Assembly: GCF_004151105.1 (NCBI RefSeq)
Contig: NZ_PHRF01000172.1
Span: 213,050-277,049 of the forward strand
Direction: 5' to 3'
Length of the DNA: 64,000 bases
From: Streptomyces sp. L-9-10
Lineage (GTDB): Bacteria; Actinomycetota; Actinomycetes; Streptomycetales; Streptomycetaceae
Positions within the stretch are counted from its first letter, which is position 1, and each line of letters starts with the position of its first letter. Both the position numbers and the translations under genes were made by a program. The notes below the pieces were generated by a model that saw only the letters and a list, made by a program, of their open reading frames with translations, did not search any database and was not told the origin of the DNA. This document shows, piece by piece, positions 1 to 8,038 of this stretch.

Positions 1-419
1 ACGCGCCAGCTGCCGTAGGCGCCGCGTGTCGCGCGGAAGGTGAGCGTCTCGCCGTCGTCGAGAGTGAGGGCGTACAGGAGTCCGTCCGCTGAGGCGTACG
101 AGTGGTGCGAGCCAGGTGAATCAGGCGCATCGGGCCCGGAAGCCTCGTCGGGCGACGGGACCGCTGCCGGTGCCGGTGCCCGGACCGCTGCTGGGGCCGG
201 TGCCACTGCCGGGACCGGCTCGATGATCTCCTCGTACGCGAACTCACCGATCAGTTTGGCGAGAAGGCGGCCGGCGACCCGCTCCCAGGTCCGCGGGTTC
301 AGCTCGGGTGGGGAGAACAGGCCGGCCGGCTCGGTGGAACGGGTGGAACCGCTGGAATCGCTGGAGGATATGGGGCCGGTGGGGCCGGCGGAGTCATGGG
401 TCGCAGGGGACGTCGGCAC
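1..419 (-). CDS. IucA/IucC-family siderophore synthetase, N-terminal part (cut by window edge)
   Basis: NRPS-independent siderophore (NIS) synthetases use ATP to join a carboxylic acid such as citrate to an amine or hydroxylamine. Only about 139 codons are in the window. After a Ser/Thr/Pro-rich leader of about 45 residues, the segment RVAGRLLAKLIGEFAYEEI is typical of IucA/IucC N-termini. A Pro/Ala-rich insert follows, then a LDDGETLTFRATRGAYGSW-type strand region. The GTG start is chosen because GAGGAG lies 5 nt upstream. It is the fourth gene of a minus-strand set with aminotransferase, another IucA/IucC protein and an acyltransferase. Two unequal synthetases in one cluster recall the RhbC/RhbF pair of rhizobactin 1021; that parallel is inference. 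The ATP and acceptor sites lie outside the window. Confidence 0.85.
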   Translation of the reverse strand, partial: MPTSPATHDSAGPTGPISSSDSSGSTRSTEPAGLFSPPELNPRTWERVAGRLLAKLIGEFAYEEIIEPVPAVAPAPAAVRAPAPAAVPSPDEASGPDAPDSPGSHHSYASADGLLYALTLDDGETLTFRATRGAYGSWR

Positions 420-538
420 GTGGACTCCTCGGGGAGGGAACCGATGGGATCGAGGTCATCGAGTTGTAGGGCGGTCGGGCGGGGCGGGCATCGCGGCGGG
501 ACGGGCGTCGAGGCGGGCCGGCCACAAGAGCGGGTCTT

Positions 539-1276
539 TCACAGCAGGTCGCGCAGGGCACGGTCGCGGACCATGAGAGCGGCTCGTTTGTCGGGCAGGT
601 CGACTTCCGCGGAGAACCGGAAGCCCGCACTGAGAAAGGCGGAGACGGAGGGCGTGTTACGGAGGTCGGGCTCGGCGATCACGCGCCCGCAGCGCGGACG
701 GTGATCGAGGACAAGATCGGAGACGGCTCGGAGGAGGGTCGTGCCGACTCCGCGGCCGCGGTTGGTGACGCCTCCCAGCAGGAGATGGATCCCGGTGTCG
801 TGCGGGCGTGCGGGGTAGTGCCGGGCGAGCGGGTCGAGGTCCGCGCGGTAGATCTCCCAGTAGCTCATCGGGACCCCGTCGAGCACACCGAGACAGGGGA
901 CGCTTCGGCCGTCGCCGTCGAGCTGCGGGCGCAGATGGGCGGCGGTGACCTCTTCCGGCCCCGCCAGCTCCCAGAAGGCGGCGACGGCGGGGTCGTTCAT
1001 CCAGCGGCTGATCAGCGCCACATCGCGGGCGAGGCGTACCGGCACGAGCTGGAAGACACCCGAGGAAGTGGCGGCGGGCCCCCATCCGGCCGGGGCGTCG
1101 AGCAGGTCTCCGCCCGCGGGGTCGTCACGCGAAGGGGTCAGGGCCATCGGATCCCCCTCTCCGAACAGTGCGACGAGTTCGTCGGACCACCGCATGTCGA
1201 GGGTGTCATCGGCGCCCCCGCCCGTGCGCGGGGTGGGACCGGCTCCGGTGTCGGTGCCGGCATCGGTGGGAGACAC
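539..1276 (-). CDS. GNAT acyltransferase for siderophore hydroxamate formation (AlcB/IucB/RhbD type)
   Basis: The likely role is transfer of an acyl group from acyl-CoA to the N-hydroxyamine of the siderophore precursor. The C-terminal 170 residues form a GNAT fold of the AlcB type: FQLVPVRLARDVALISRWMN, FWELAGPEE, SYWEIYRADLDPLARHY, and the CoA loop NRGRGVGTTLLRA. The first 70 residues are a low-complexity, acidic extension. I chose GTG 1276 because GAGAGGAG precedes it by 9 nt. An in-frame ATG at 1310-1312 would add 12 residues and sits 5 nt after the upstream stop, but has a poorly placed ribosome site. It lies between two NIS synthetase genes and is surely cotranscribed with them. The acyl donor cannot be told from sequence. 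Confidence 0.85.
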   Translation of the reverse strand: MSPTDAGTDTGAGPTPRTGGGADDTLDMRWSDELVALFGEGDPMALTPSRDDPAGGDLLDAPAGWGPAATSSGVFQLVPVRLARDVALISRWMNDPAVAAFWELAGPEEVTAAHLRPQLDGDGRSVPCLGVLDGVPMSYWEIYRADLDPLARHYPARPHDTGIHLLLGGVTNRGRGVGTTLLRAVSDLVLDHRPRCGRVIAEPDLRNTPSVSAFLSAGFRFSAEVDLPDKRAALMVRDRALRDLL

Positions 1277-1317
1277 AGGGACGCTCTCCTCTCGGCGGTG
1301 CGGACGGTTCATGCCCT

Positions 1318-3231
1318 TCAACGGCGAAGGGGGTTGGCGATGGTGACGTAGACGGACTGGGTGTCGACGGGGCCGACGAGTTCGTCGAGGCCGTGCAGCC
1401 GGGTGAGCATGTTGGCCTTGCAGCGGAGGGTGGATGCCTCCAGGAGCTGCTCGGGCAGCGGTGAGCCGAGCCCTGCCGCCCCGGCGAGGAACTGGCGGAA
1501 GGCGGCGATCAGTACGCGTTCGTCGGCGAGGCCCTGGGCGCCGAACGCGCCGATCAGACCGAGGACGTTGTTGATGGCGAGGTAGTAGGCGAAACGCTCG
1601 TCGGTGACGTCGTCGGAGACGAAGGTGTCGCTGACGGCGCCGATGCCGGGCAGCCGGCGGTCCAGTGAGGCACGGTGGGACTCGCGGAAGTAGTAGCCCT
1701 GGTTGTCGCGGTACCGCCCGCCGACGGGCCAGCCCTCGGCGTCGAGAAGGACCAGGGTGTTCTGCTGGTGTGCCTCCAGGGCGATGCCCGCCGTACCGTC
1801 CAGCCAGAGCACCGGGCGTACGACCTGGTCCAGGTAGCGCAGGAACCACTCGGCGGCCACGGCGCCGCCGGGGCGGCCGGTGCGGGCGGCGAGCGTGGAG
1901 ACGAGCCCGGCCAGCCGCGACCGCATGCCGGCATGCCCCGGGCAGGGGCGCGCGGCGGTGAGTCCGGCGATGCAGACGGCGTCGTCCGCCGAGGTGAACG
2001 GGTTGTGGCGCAGCATGACGTCGAGTCCGGTCACGGCTTCGCCGTCCTCGGTGTCGACGGCGAGCCAGGCGGGGTCCCGGACGATGTCGAAGCCGGGATG
2101 GGCGGCCTGCCACTCCTTGGCGAGTCCGCTGCGCAGCAGCCGCTGGACCTCGACACCGCGGTGCAGTTCCTTGCGGAGGTTCTCGCGGCGGGAGTTGGTG
2201 ATGCGTACCCCGAGGGAGAGCTTGAGCATGGCGGGGGCGCCGGGCCGGTAGACGGTGCGGATCGAGGAGGTGGGGTGCCAGGCTGCGCCGTGGGGGCCCA
2301 GGTCATGGAGGAGACCGGCGTCGAGGAGGCGGGCCACGGCGGGGCGGTGCCTCACCTCACGTGCCTGCCAGGGGTGGAGCGGCAGGGCGACGGAGTGTTC
2401 GGGAAGGGGGACGTCGCCGAGCAGGCGTGCCGTGAGCTTCTCGGCGGGCAGGACGCGGCCCTGTTCGGTCCAGGCGGAGTCGGTGGCGAGTACGGACCGG
2501 TCGACGGCCATCCAGTGCAGCGGGAACGAGCCGCGCGACTCCGGGGAGTAGAGCCGGGCCTCCGCCTCGGAGAGCCCTTCCCGGCTCTTGGGCGTGGGAT
2601 GCAGGGGGTGGCCGAGGAGGAGCGACTGCTCGGCGGTGAGGAACAGGTCGGCGTCGGGCGCGGCCTCGGGGCGGCGTCGCCGCTCGGTGAGGAAGTCGGC
2701 CGTGTGGAGAAGGGAGTTGGCGACCCTGCCGACCAGCTCCCCGCCCTGGTAGCGGCCCGACTCCCGGCCGAGGAGCGCGGCGACGGTGACGGCCTCGGCG
2801 GCGGGGGCGTCCCGGGGGGCGCTCTCCAGGTACGGCATCCCGAAGCGGTGCCAGCCCGTCACCGACCAGTACCGGACGGGGACGAGCAGCGCGGTACCGC
2901 TGGCGTGGAGGGGGATCCGGAGGACATGGTCCTCGGGGCGGGGCAGGTCGTTCTCCCTGACCCAGCAGCGCAGCAGATTCTCGACGGCCGCCGCGTCGGC
3001 GGCCTTCAGCGGGTCGGGGTGGTCGAGCTGGTCGGCCACCGGGACTCCGGCGAACGTGTCGGCACCGGTGGCGAGTTGGCCGTCGAAGCCGCCCGTCGGC
3101 TGCCGTGGCACCGTCGTCGGCTCGACGGTGCCGGAGGCGCGGGACGCGTCCTGCACCCGGTCGTGTTCTCCGGGGTGGGCGGTGGGGCGGCCGGCGGCCT
3201 CGGGCACATCAGGTGCGGGGGTGGAGTTCAC
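1318..3231 (-). CDS. IucA/IucC-family NIS siderophore synthetase
   Basis: A full-length (637 aa) NIS synthetase that should adenylate a carboxylate of citrate (or a similar acid) and condense it with an amine. Family landmarks are in order: the ATP-loop segment GHPLHPTPKSREG near residues 207-219, LPLHPWQ near 283, HPTSSIRTVY near 319, KLSLGVRITNSRRENLRKE, and the C-terminal LEAHQQNTLVLL of the FhuF-like part. The first 60 residues are a disordered Pro/Thr-rich extension not needed by the family. The stop lies about 40 nt before the acyltransferase start and the aminotransferase ends 37 nt upstream, so the genes form one operon. Substrate type (A, B or C) cannot be assigned confidently by eye. 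Confidence 0.93.
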   Translation of the reverse strand: MNSTPAPDVPEAAGRPTAHPGEHDRVQDASRASGTVEPTTVPRQPTGGFDGQLATGADTFAGVPVADQLDHPDPLKAADAAAVENLLRCWVRENDLPRPEDHVLRIPLHASGTALLVPVRYWSVTGWHRFGMPYLESAPRDAPAAEAVTVAALLGRESGRYQGGELVGRVANSLLHTADFLTERRRRPEAAPDADLFLTAEQSLLLGHPLHPTPKSREGLSEAEARLYSPESRGSFPLHWMAVDRSVLATDSAWTEQGRVLPAEKLTARLLGDVPLPEHSVALPLHPWQAREVRHRPAVARLLDAGLLHDLGPHGAAWHPTSSIRTVYRPGAPAMLKLSLGVRITNSRRENLRKELHRGVEVQRLLRSGLAKEWQAAHPGFDIVRDPAWLAVDTEDGEAVTGLDVMLRHNPFTSADDAVCIAGLTAARPCPGHAGMRSRLAGLVSTLAARTGRPGGAVAAEWFLRYLDQVVRPVLWLDGTAGIALEAHQQNTLVLLDAEGWPVGGRYRDNQGYYFRESHRASLDRRLPGIGAVSDTFVSDDVTDERFAYYLAINNVLGLIGAFGAQGLADERVLIAAFRQFLAGAAGLGSPLPEQLLEASTLRCKANMLTRLHGLDELVGPVDTQSVYVTIANPLRR

Positions 3232-3268
3232 GGCGGGGGCTTCCTTGTGAGGGTGTCCGGGGGCAGTT

Positions 3269-4627
3269 CTAGGGGCCGGTTTCTTTCCGGCGGAGTGCGG
3301 CGCGCTCGGCGGCGGCCAGGGCGTCGGCGAAGCGGTCGAGGACCGCGACGGCCTGCTCGTCGGTGAGCGTGAGCGGCGGGAGCAGCCGTACGACGGCGGC
3401 CTGACGTCCGCCCAGTTCCACGATGAGGCCCCGGCTCAGGCACTCCCGCTGGACGGCTGTGGCGAGTGCCGGATCCGGCGGGGCCGGGTCGCCGGCTTCC
3501 GGGACGACGAGTTCCACACCGATCATGAGACCACGGCCCCGCACGTCTCCGATACAGGAATGGCTGGCGGCCAGCCCCTGGAGCTGCCCCAGCATGCGCG
3601 CGCCGAGGATCGCGGCGCGGTCGGCGAGGTGGTTCTCCCGTACGTAGGCGAGGGTGGCCGCGCCCGCCGCCATCGCGAGCTGGTTGCCGCGGAAGGTGCC
3701 CGCGTGGGCGCCGGGCGGCCAGCAGTCGAGATCCGAGTGGTAGACGATCACGGCCAGCGGCAGGGAACCGCCGATGGCCTTGGACATGACCATCACATCG
3801 GGGGTGATCCCGCTGTGCTCCACGGCCCAGAAGGTGCCGGTCCTGCCGACCCCGGTCTGCACCTCGTCGGCGATCAGCGGGATGGACCGGCCGGCGGTGA
3901 TCTCGCGCATCCTGCGCAGCCAGTTGTCGGGGGCGGGGATCACCCCGCCCTCGCCCTGCACCGGTTCGAGGATCATCCCGGCGGGGGCGGGCAGGCCTCC
4001 CTTGGGGTCGTCGAGGAGGTTCTCGGTCCAGCGCGCGGCGAGTTCGGCACCGCGCTCCCCGCCGGTGCCGAACGGGCAGCGGTACTCGTACGGATACGGC
4101 AGCCGGGTCACCCGTACGTCCTCGGCTCCCCCTGAGGCGGCGAGGGCTCCGGCCGTCATCCCGTGGTACGCGCCGGTGAAGGCGAGGAGCCCGGTGCGGC
4201 CGGTGGCGGTGCGGACGAGCTTGAGCGCGGCCTCGACGGCGTCGGTGCCTGCGGGGCCGCAGAACTGCACCCGGGCGTTCTCGGCGAACCGCGGTGGCAG
4301 GGTGGCGAACAGCTCGGTGGTGAAAGCGTCCTTGACGGGTGTGGCCAGATCGAGGACATGGAGCGGGGCCCCTGAGTCGAGGACCTTCCTGATCGCGTCG
4401 AGCACGACCGGATGGTTGTGTCCGAGGGCCAGTGTGCCCGCGCCGGAGAGGCAGTCCAGGTACCGCCGCCCGTCGGCGCCTTCGATGGTCAGTCCTCGCG
4501 CGCGCACCGGCACGATGGGCAGGGACCTCGCATAGGTGCGGGCCGCCGATTCCCGTAAGGACTGCCGCCGGAGAATGCCCTCATGGGCGACGGTCGGTGC
4601 CGCTGGAGGGGGTTCGGTCACGGCCAC
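3269..4627 (-). CDS. class III aminotransferase, probably diaminobutyrate-2-oxoglutarate transaminase
   Basis: A PLP-dependent, class III aminotransferase. LFAFTGAYHGMT-like substrate region, LIADEVQTGVGRTGTFW and the Schiff-base lysine in VMSKAIGGSLPLAV (about K283) are all present. Within NIS siderophore clusters the RhbA-type enzyme makes 2,4-diaminobutyrate from aspartate semialdehyde, later decarboxylated to 1,3-diaminopropane; context makes this the best guess. I chose GTG 4627 because GGGAGGA lies 9 nt before it; an in-frame GTG at 4651 has no ribosome site. It is the first gene of the siderophore operon. No decarboxylase or N-monooxygenase is visible in the window, so they should lie left of base 1 or elsewhere. 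No DmdR-type iron box was found upstream. Confidence 0.85.
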   Translation of the reverse strand: MAVTEPPPAAPTVAHEGILRRQSLRESAARTYARSLPIVPVRARGLTIEGADGRRYLDCLSGAGTLALGHNHPVVLDAIRKVLDSGAPLHVLDLATPVKDAFTTELFATLPPRFAENARVQFCGPAGTDAVEAALKLVRTATGRTGLLAFTGAYHGMTAGALAASGGAEDVRVTRLPYPYEYRCPFGTGGERGAELAARWTENLLDDPKGGLPAPAGMILEPVQGEGGVIPAPDNWLRRMREITAGRSIPLIADEVQTGVGRTGTFWAVEHSGITPDVMVMSKAIGGSLPLAVIVYHSDLDCWPPGAHAGTFRGNQLAMAAGAATLAYVRENHLADRAAILGARMLGQLQGLAASHSCIGDVRGRGLMIGVELVVPEAGDPAPPDPALATAVQRECLSRGLIVELGGRQAAVVRLLPPLTLTDEQAVAVLDRFADALAAAERAALRRKETGP

Positions 4628-5028
4628 GGCTGTCGGTCCTCCCGTTTTCACACTTCATGTCACAGTCAGTCAGTTGTGCTGATTTGCCGGTCAGTTGTCT
4701 GATGATGATGCTGTCGGTACGGCAGTCGGTCGTCTGTCCGTCATCATCTGTCCGTCGTCGTCTGTCAGTACGGCGCCCGCCCGCCGAATGTTCGACGGTG
4801 GACACCGATGTGAGACGGGGCGCCGTCCCGTACGTACAAACGACGGGAAGTGCCCGGGATCACGGGCAGCCGAAAGATCCTTGGGACGCGGAACCGCTGC
4901 CCTGCCGCACGCCGTCCCCATCGGCACCGGCATAGTGGGGGGCCGTCGTCCCGGCTCCGGCACCGCGACCGGGGCGCACCATACGTTTCACCGTTCCGAA
5001 TTGTCCGAAGTCCCAGGGGGATCACGCC
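4628..5028. other. divergent intergenic region with simple repeats and a dyad
   Basis: This 400-bp region separates the siderophore operon from the divergent protease gene and must hold both promoters. Its left half (about 4660-4775) is low complexity, built from CAGT/GTCCGT/ATCATC words, with GATGATGATG and CATCATC facing each other. A dyad TCCCGT-N11-ACGGGA lies at 4826-4848, and GCCCG-N6-CGGGC just after it. I looked for the 19-bp iron box of Streptomyces DmdR (TTAGGTTAGGCTnACCTAA-like) and saw none. No ORF here looks real. Confidence 0.5.
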
Positions 5029-6255
5029 ATGCGACCCATTCGCGCCACGCTCGCCGCACGCCGTGGAAGGAGCCCACGGCGCAGAACCTCCCCCGTCCTC
5101 GCCTCGGCGGCGATGGCCGCGGCCCTCGCGCTGACGGCCACGGCCTGCGGGCCGGAGGAGGACAACGCCACCGGTCAGGCGAGCGACGCCGCCACCGCTT
5201 CGTCCGACGGCAAGATCCAGATACCCGACGAGCTCAAGGACCGGCTCAAGGAGCGCGGGTTCGATCTGGACAAGTGGAGGAACGGCGAGTGGAAGAACTG
5301 GGACAAGGACACCTGGCTGCGTGAGGCCAAGGACTACATCAACCCGATCATCGAGGGCCTCTGGGACCCGGACCGGATGCGGGACGCGGAGAAGCCGCCG
5401 GAGAAGGCCGTCGAGGAGCAGGACATCTCCGGCGACGCGGGCGTGACCGACCCGACTCCGGATCCGGTCACCGCGCAGGCCGTGAACGCGCCGTACCGCG
5501 AGAACGCCGCCGAGGCGGGCAAGTTGTTCTTCGACGGCCCCGAGGGGTCGATGGTCTGTTCCGCGACCGTGGTCGAGGACCCGGCCCACCCCGGCAAGTC
5601 CAACCTGGTGTGGACCGCGGGCCACTGCGTGCACGCGGGCAAGACCGGCGGCTGGTACCGCAACCTCGCCTTCGTCCCGTCGTACAACAACGACGGTCTG
5701 TCGACGGCCGATCTGGAGACGGCCCCCAAGGAGCAGATCGCTCCGGAGGGCGTGTGGTGGGCCGACTGGGCGCAGACCTCCGAGCAGTGGATCTCGCAGG
5801 GCGCCTCGACCGGCGGCCAGGGAGCTCCGTACGACTTCGCGGTCATCCATGTCACTCCGGAGAAGGGCGGCACCGGCAAGTCCCTGGAGGAGACGGTCGG
5901 TTCGGCACTGCCCGTGGAGTTCAACGCTCCGGCCACCCCGCAGATCGACGCCATGACGGCGACCGGCTATCCGGCGGCGCCGCCGTTCGACGGCCAGAAG
6001 CTCTTCCAGTGCCAGGACAAGCCGGGCCGGCTGTCGCTGACGGCCGACGACCCGACGATGTACCGGGTCGGCTGCACCATGACCGGTGGCTCGTCCGGTG
6101 GCGGCTGGGTCGCGAACGGCGCGGACGGCACGCCTGCCCTGGTGTCCAACACCTCCATAGGTCCGGTCACGGCGGGCTGGCTCGCCGGACCGCGTCTCGG
6201 TGATGTCGCCAAGGGCGTCTACGACGGGGTCAGCGAGAAGTTCGCCGGTCGGTGA
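5029..6255 (+). CDS. secreted trypsin-like serine protease, lipoprotein
   Basis: An exported S1-type peptidase of 408 aa. The N-terminus has many arginines, then a hydrophobic stretch ending in the lipobox LTATAC with the lipidated Cys at residue 40. A charged, Trp-rich linker (about 60-160) precedes the protease fold. The triad appears as His199 in WTAGHC, Asp269 in YDFAVIHV and Ser356 in GGSSGG. Cys177/Cys200 and Cys328/Cys349 are placed to form disulfides. AGGGGG lies 8 nt before the ATG. It stands alone, divergent from the siderophore genes and convergent with hflX, sharing their terminator. The natural substrate is unknown; the lipoprotein anchor suggests cell-surface action. Confidence 0.9.
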   Translation: MRPIRATLAARRGRSPRRRTSPVLASAAMAAALALTATACGPEEDNATGQASDAATASSDGKIQIPDELKDRLKERGFDLDKWRNGEWKNWDKDTWLREAKDYINPIIEGLWDPDRMRDAEKPPEKAVEEQDISGDAGVTDPTPDPVTAQAVNAPYRENAAEAGKLFFDGPEGSMVCSATVVEDPAHPGKSNLVWTAGHCVHAGKTGGWYRNLAFVPSYNNDGLSTADLETAPKEQIAPEGVWWADWAQTSEQWISQGASTGGQGAPYDFAVIHVTPEKGGTGKSLEETVGSALPVEFNAPATPQIDAMTATGYPAAPPFDGQKLFQCQDKPGRLSLTADDPTMYRVGCTMTGGSSGGGWVANGADGTPALVSNTSIGPVTAGWLAGPRLGDVAKGVYDGVSEKFAGR

Positions 6256-6277
6256 CGCGCGGGCCCGCGGACGGCAC

Positions 6278-6315
6278 GAAGGCCCGCCCCCTCCACACGG
6301 AGGGGGCGGGCCTTC
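6278..6315. terminator. bidirectional terminator between protease and hflX
   Basis: A perfect 17-bp inverted repeat (6278-6294 with 6299-6315) with an ACAC loop lies between two convergent genes. The stem is almost all G and C and no T-run follows, as is usual for Streptomyces terminators. Confidence 0.9.
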
Positions 6316-6318
6316 GCC

Positions 6319-6382
6319 CTGTACGGCCTTCGTTCTGTACGGGCTTCGTTCTGTACGGGCTTCGTTCTGTACGGGCTTCGTC
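6319..6382 (+). repeat. four tandem copies of a 16-bp unit
   Basis: Four head-to-tail copies of CTGTACGGGCTTCGTT (first copy GGCC, last copy ending TC) directly follow the terminator stem. A 20-bp direct repeat, GCGGGCCCGCGGACGGCACG, brackets the terminator and the array at 6259-6278 and 6387-6406. It is non-coding and sits between the stop codons of the convergent genes. Confidence 0.9.
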
Positions 6383-6423
6383 CCGTGCGGGCCCGCGGAC
6401 GGCACGGGCCGCGCGGCCTGCGG

Positions 6424-7914
6424 TCAGCCGGCCACCGGTACATACGGAGCGAGCGCGGCGGCCAGCTCGTCATGGACACGCGCCTTGAGCACCGTGCCCT
6501 CCGGGACGTGTTCCTCGGAAAGCACCTCGCCCTCGGCATGGACGCGGGAGACCAGCGAGCCCTCGGTGTACGGGAGAAGCACCTCGACCTCGACCTCGGG
6601 CCGGGGCAGCTCCTCGTCGATGAGCGCGAGCAGCTCGCCGATCCCCTGGCCGGTACGCGCCGAGACGGCGATCGCGTACCGCTCCGCGCGCAGCAGCCGC
6701 TGAAGCACCAGCGGATCGGCCGCGTCGGCCTTGTTGATCACCACGATCTCGCGTACGTCCACCGCGCCCACATCGCGGATCACCTCCCGCACGGCGGCCA
6801 GTTGCTCCTCCGGCGCGGGGTGCGAACCGTCCACCACATGCACGATCAGATCGGAGTCACCGACCTCTTCCATCGTGGAGCGGAACGCCTCGACGAGGTG
6901 ATGCGGCAGATGCCGGACGAATCCGACCGTGTCGGCCAGGGTGTAGATCCGGCCGCTCGGGGTCTCGGCCCGGCGCACGGTCGGGTCGAGGGTGGCGAAC
7001 AGCGCGTTCTCCACCAGCACGCCCGCGCCGGTGAGCCGGTTGAGCAGCGAGGACTTGCCCGCGTTGGTGTATCCGGCGATCGCGACCGACGGCACCTTGT
7101 TGCGCCGCCGCTCCTGCCGCTTGATCTCGCGGCCGGTCTTCATGGCCGCGATCTCCCGGCGCATCTTCGCCATCTTCTCGCGGATACGCCGCCGGTCCGT
7201 CTCGATCTTGGTCTCACCGGGACCGCGGGTGGCCATGCCGCCACCGCCGCCGCCGCCCATCTGACGGGACAGCGACTGACCCCAGCCGCGCAGCCGCGGC
7301 AGCATGTACTGCATCTGTGCCAGCGCGACCTGCGCCTTGCCCTCACGGGACTTGGCGTGCTGGGCGAAGATGTCCAGGATCAGGGCCGTACGGTCGACGA
7401 CCTTCACCTTGACGACGTCTTCGAGATGGATCAGCTGGCCGGGGCTCAGCTCACCGTCGCAGACGACGGTGTCGGCGCCGCTCTCCAGCACGATGTCCCG
7501 CAGCTCCTGGGCCTTGCCCGAGCCGATGTACGTGGCCGGATCGGGCTTGTCACGGCGCTGGATCACACCGTCGAGCACGAGCGCACCCGCCGTCTCGGCG
7601 AGCGCCGCCAGCTCCGCGAGCGAGTTCTCGGCGTCCTGCACGGTCCCCGAGGTCCATACGCCGACCAGCACCACGCGCTCCAGGCGCAGCTGCCGGTACT
7701 CGACCTCGGTGACGTCTTCCAGCTCGGTGGAGAGGCCCACCACACGCCGTAGCGCCGCGCGCTCGGAGCGGTCGAACTGATCGCCGTCCCGCTCTCCGTC
7801 GATCTCTTGGCTCCAGGCGACGTCCTCTTCCATCAGGGCATCGGCCCGAAGGCTTTCCGTGCGGGGGTCCGCGAAACGCTGTACGTCCTGGGAAGGGGAG
7901 GAAGAGGAGGTCAT
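6424..7914 (-). CDS. hflX: ribosome-associated GTPase HflX
   Basis: HflX binds the 50S subunit and splits stalled or heat-damaged ribosomes. The order is the N-terminal HflX domain (about 75-200, with the YIGSGKAQELRD loop), the Gly-rich linker segment GGGGGGGMATRGPGETK, a coiled segment rich in Arg/Lys, and the G domain. G1 is GYTNAGKSSLL, G3 is DTVGF and G4 is NKAD. Length (496 aa) is normal for actinobacteria with their acidic N-terminal extension. AAGGA precedes the ATG by 5 nt. It is monocistronic, 124 nt downstream of the start-side neighbour and convergent with the protease gene. Confidence 0.97.
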   Translation of the reverse strand: MTSSSSPSQDVQRFADPRTESLRADALMEEDVAWSQEIDGERDGDQFDRSERAALRRVVGLSTELEDVTEVEYRQLRLERVVLVGVWTSGTVQDAENSLAELAALAETAGALVLDGVIQRRDKPDPATYIGSGKAQELRDIVLESGADTVVCDGELSPGQLIHLEDVVKVKVVDRTALILDIFAQHAKSREGKAQVALAQMQYMLPRLRGWGQSLSRQMGGGGGGGMATRGPGETKIETDRRRIREKMAKMRREIAAMKTGREIKRQERRRNKVPSVAIAGYTNAGKSSLLNRLTGAGVLVENALFATLDPTVRRAETPSGRIYTLADTVGFVRHLPHHLVEAFRSTMEEVGDSDLIVHVVDGSHPAPEEQLAAVREVIRDVGAVDVREIVVINKADAADPLVLQRLLRAERYAIAVSARTGQGIGELLALIDEELPRPEVEVEVLLPYTEGSLVSRVHAEGEVLSEEHVPEGTVLKARVHDELAAALAPYVPVAG

Positions 7915-8038
7915 TGGATCCTTACGTCGAAGAGAAATCCATTACGTCAGTCACAACGCGTGACGATGGGAAATGATTCCCGGCCGCGTCGCCGACCATT
8001 CGATGGTGACACGGTTCCGCCCGGCCGTCACTCGGGTT

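Noticed and set aside
1675..3366. 563-codon plus-strand ORF antisense to the IucA/IucC gene
   Set aside because: Gly/Val/Ala-rich shadow with no ribosome site; the minus strand has the family motifs.
4628..5028. iron-box (DmdR) operator before the siderophore operon
   Set aside because: I looked for the TTAGGTTAGGCT-type palindrome and found only GC-rich dyads.
4765..6405. 546-codon minus-strand ORF antisense to the protease
   Set aside because: Shadow; the protease triad, signal peptide and ribosome site are on the plus strand.
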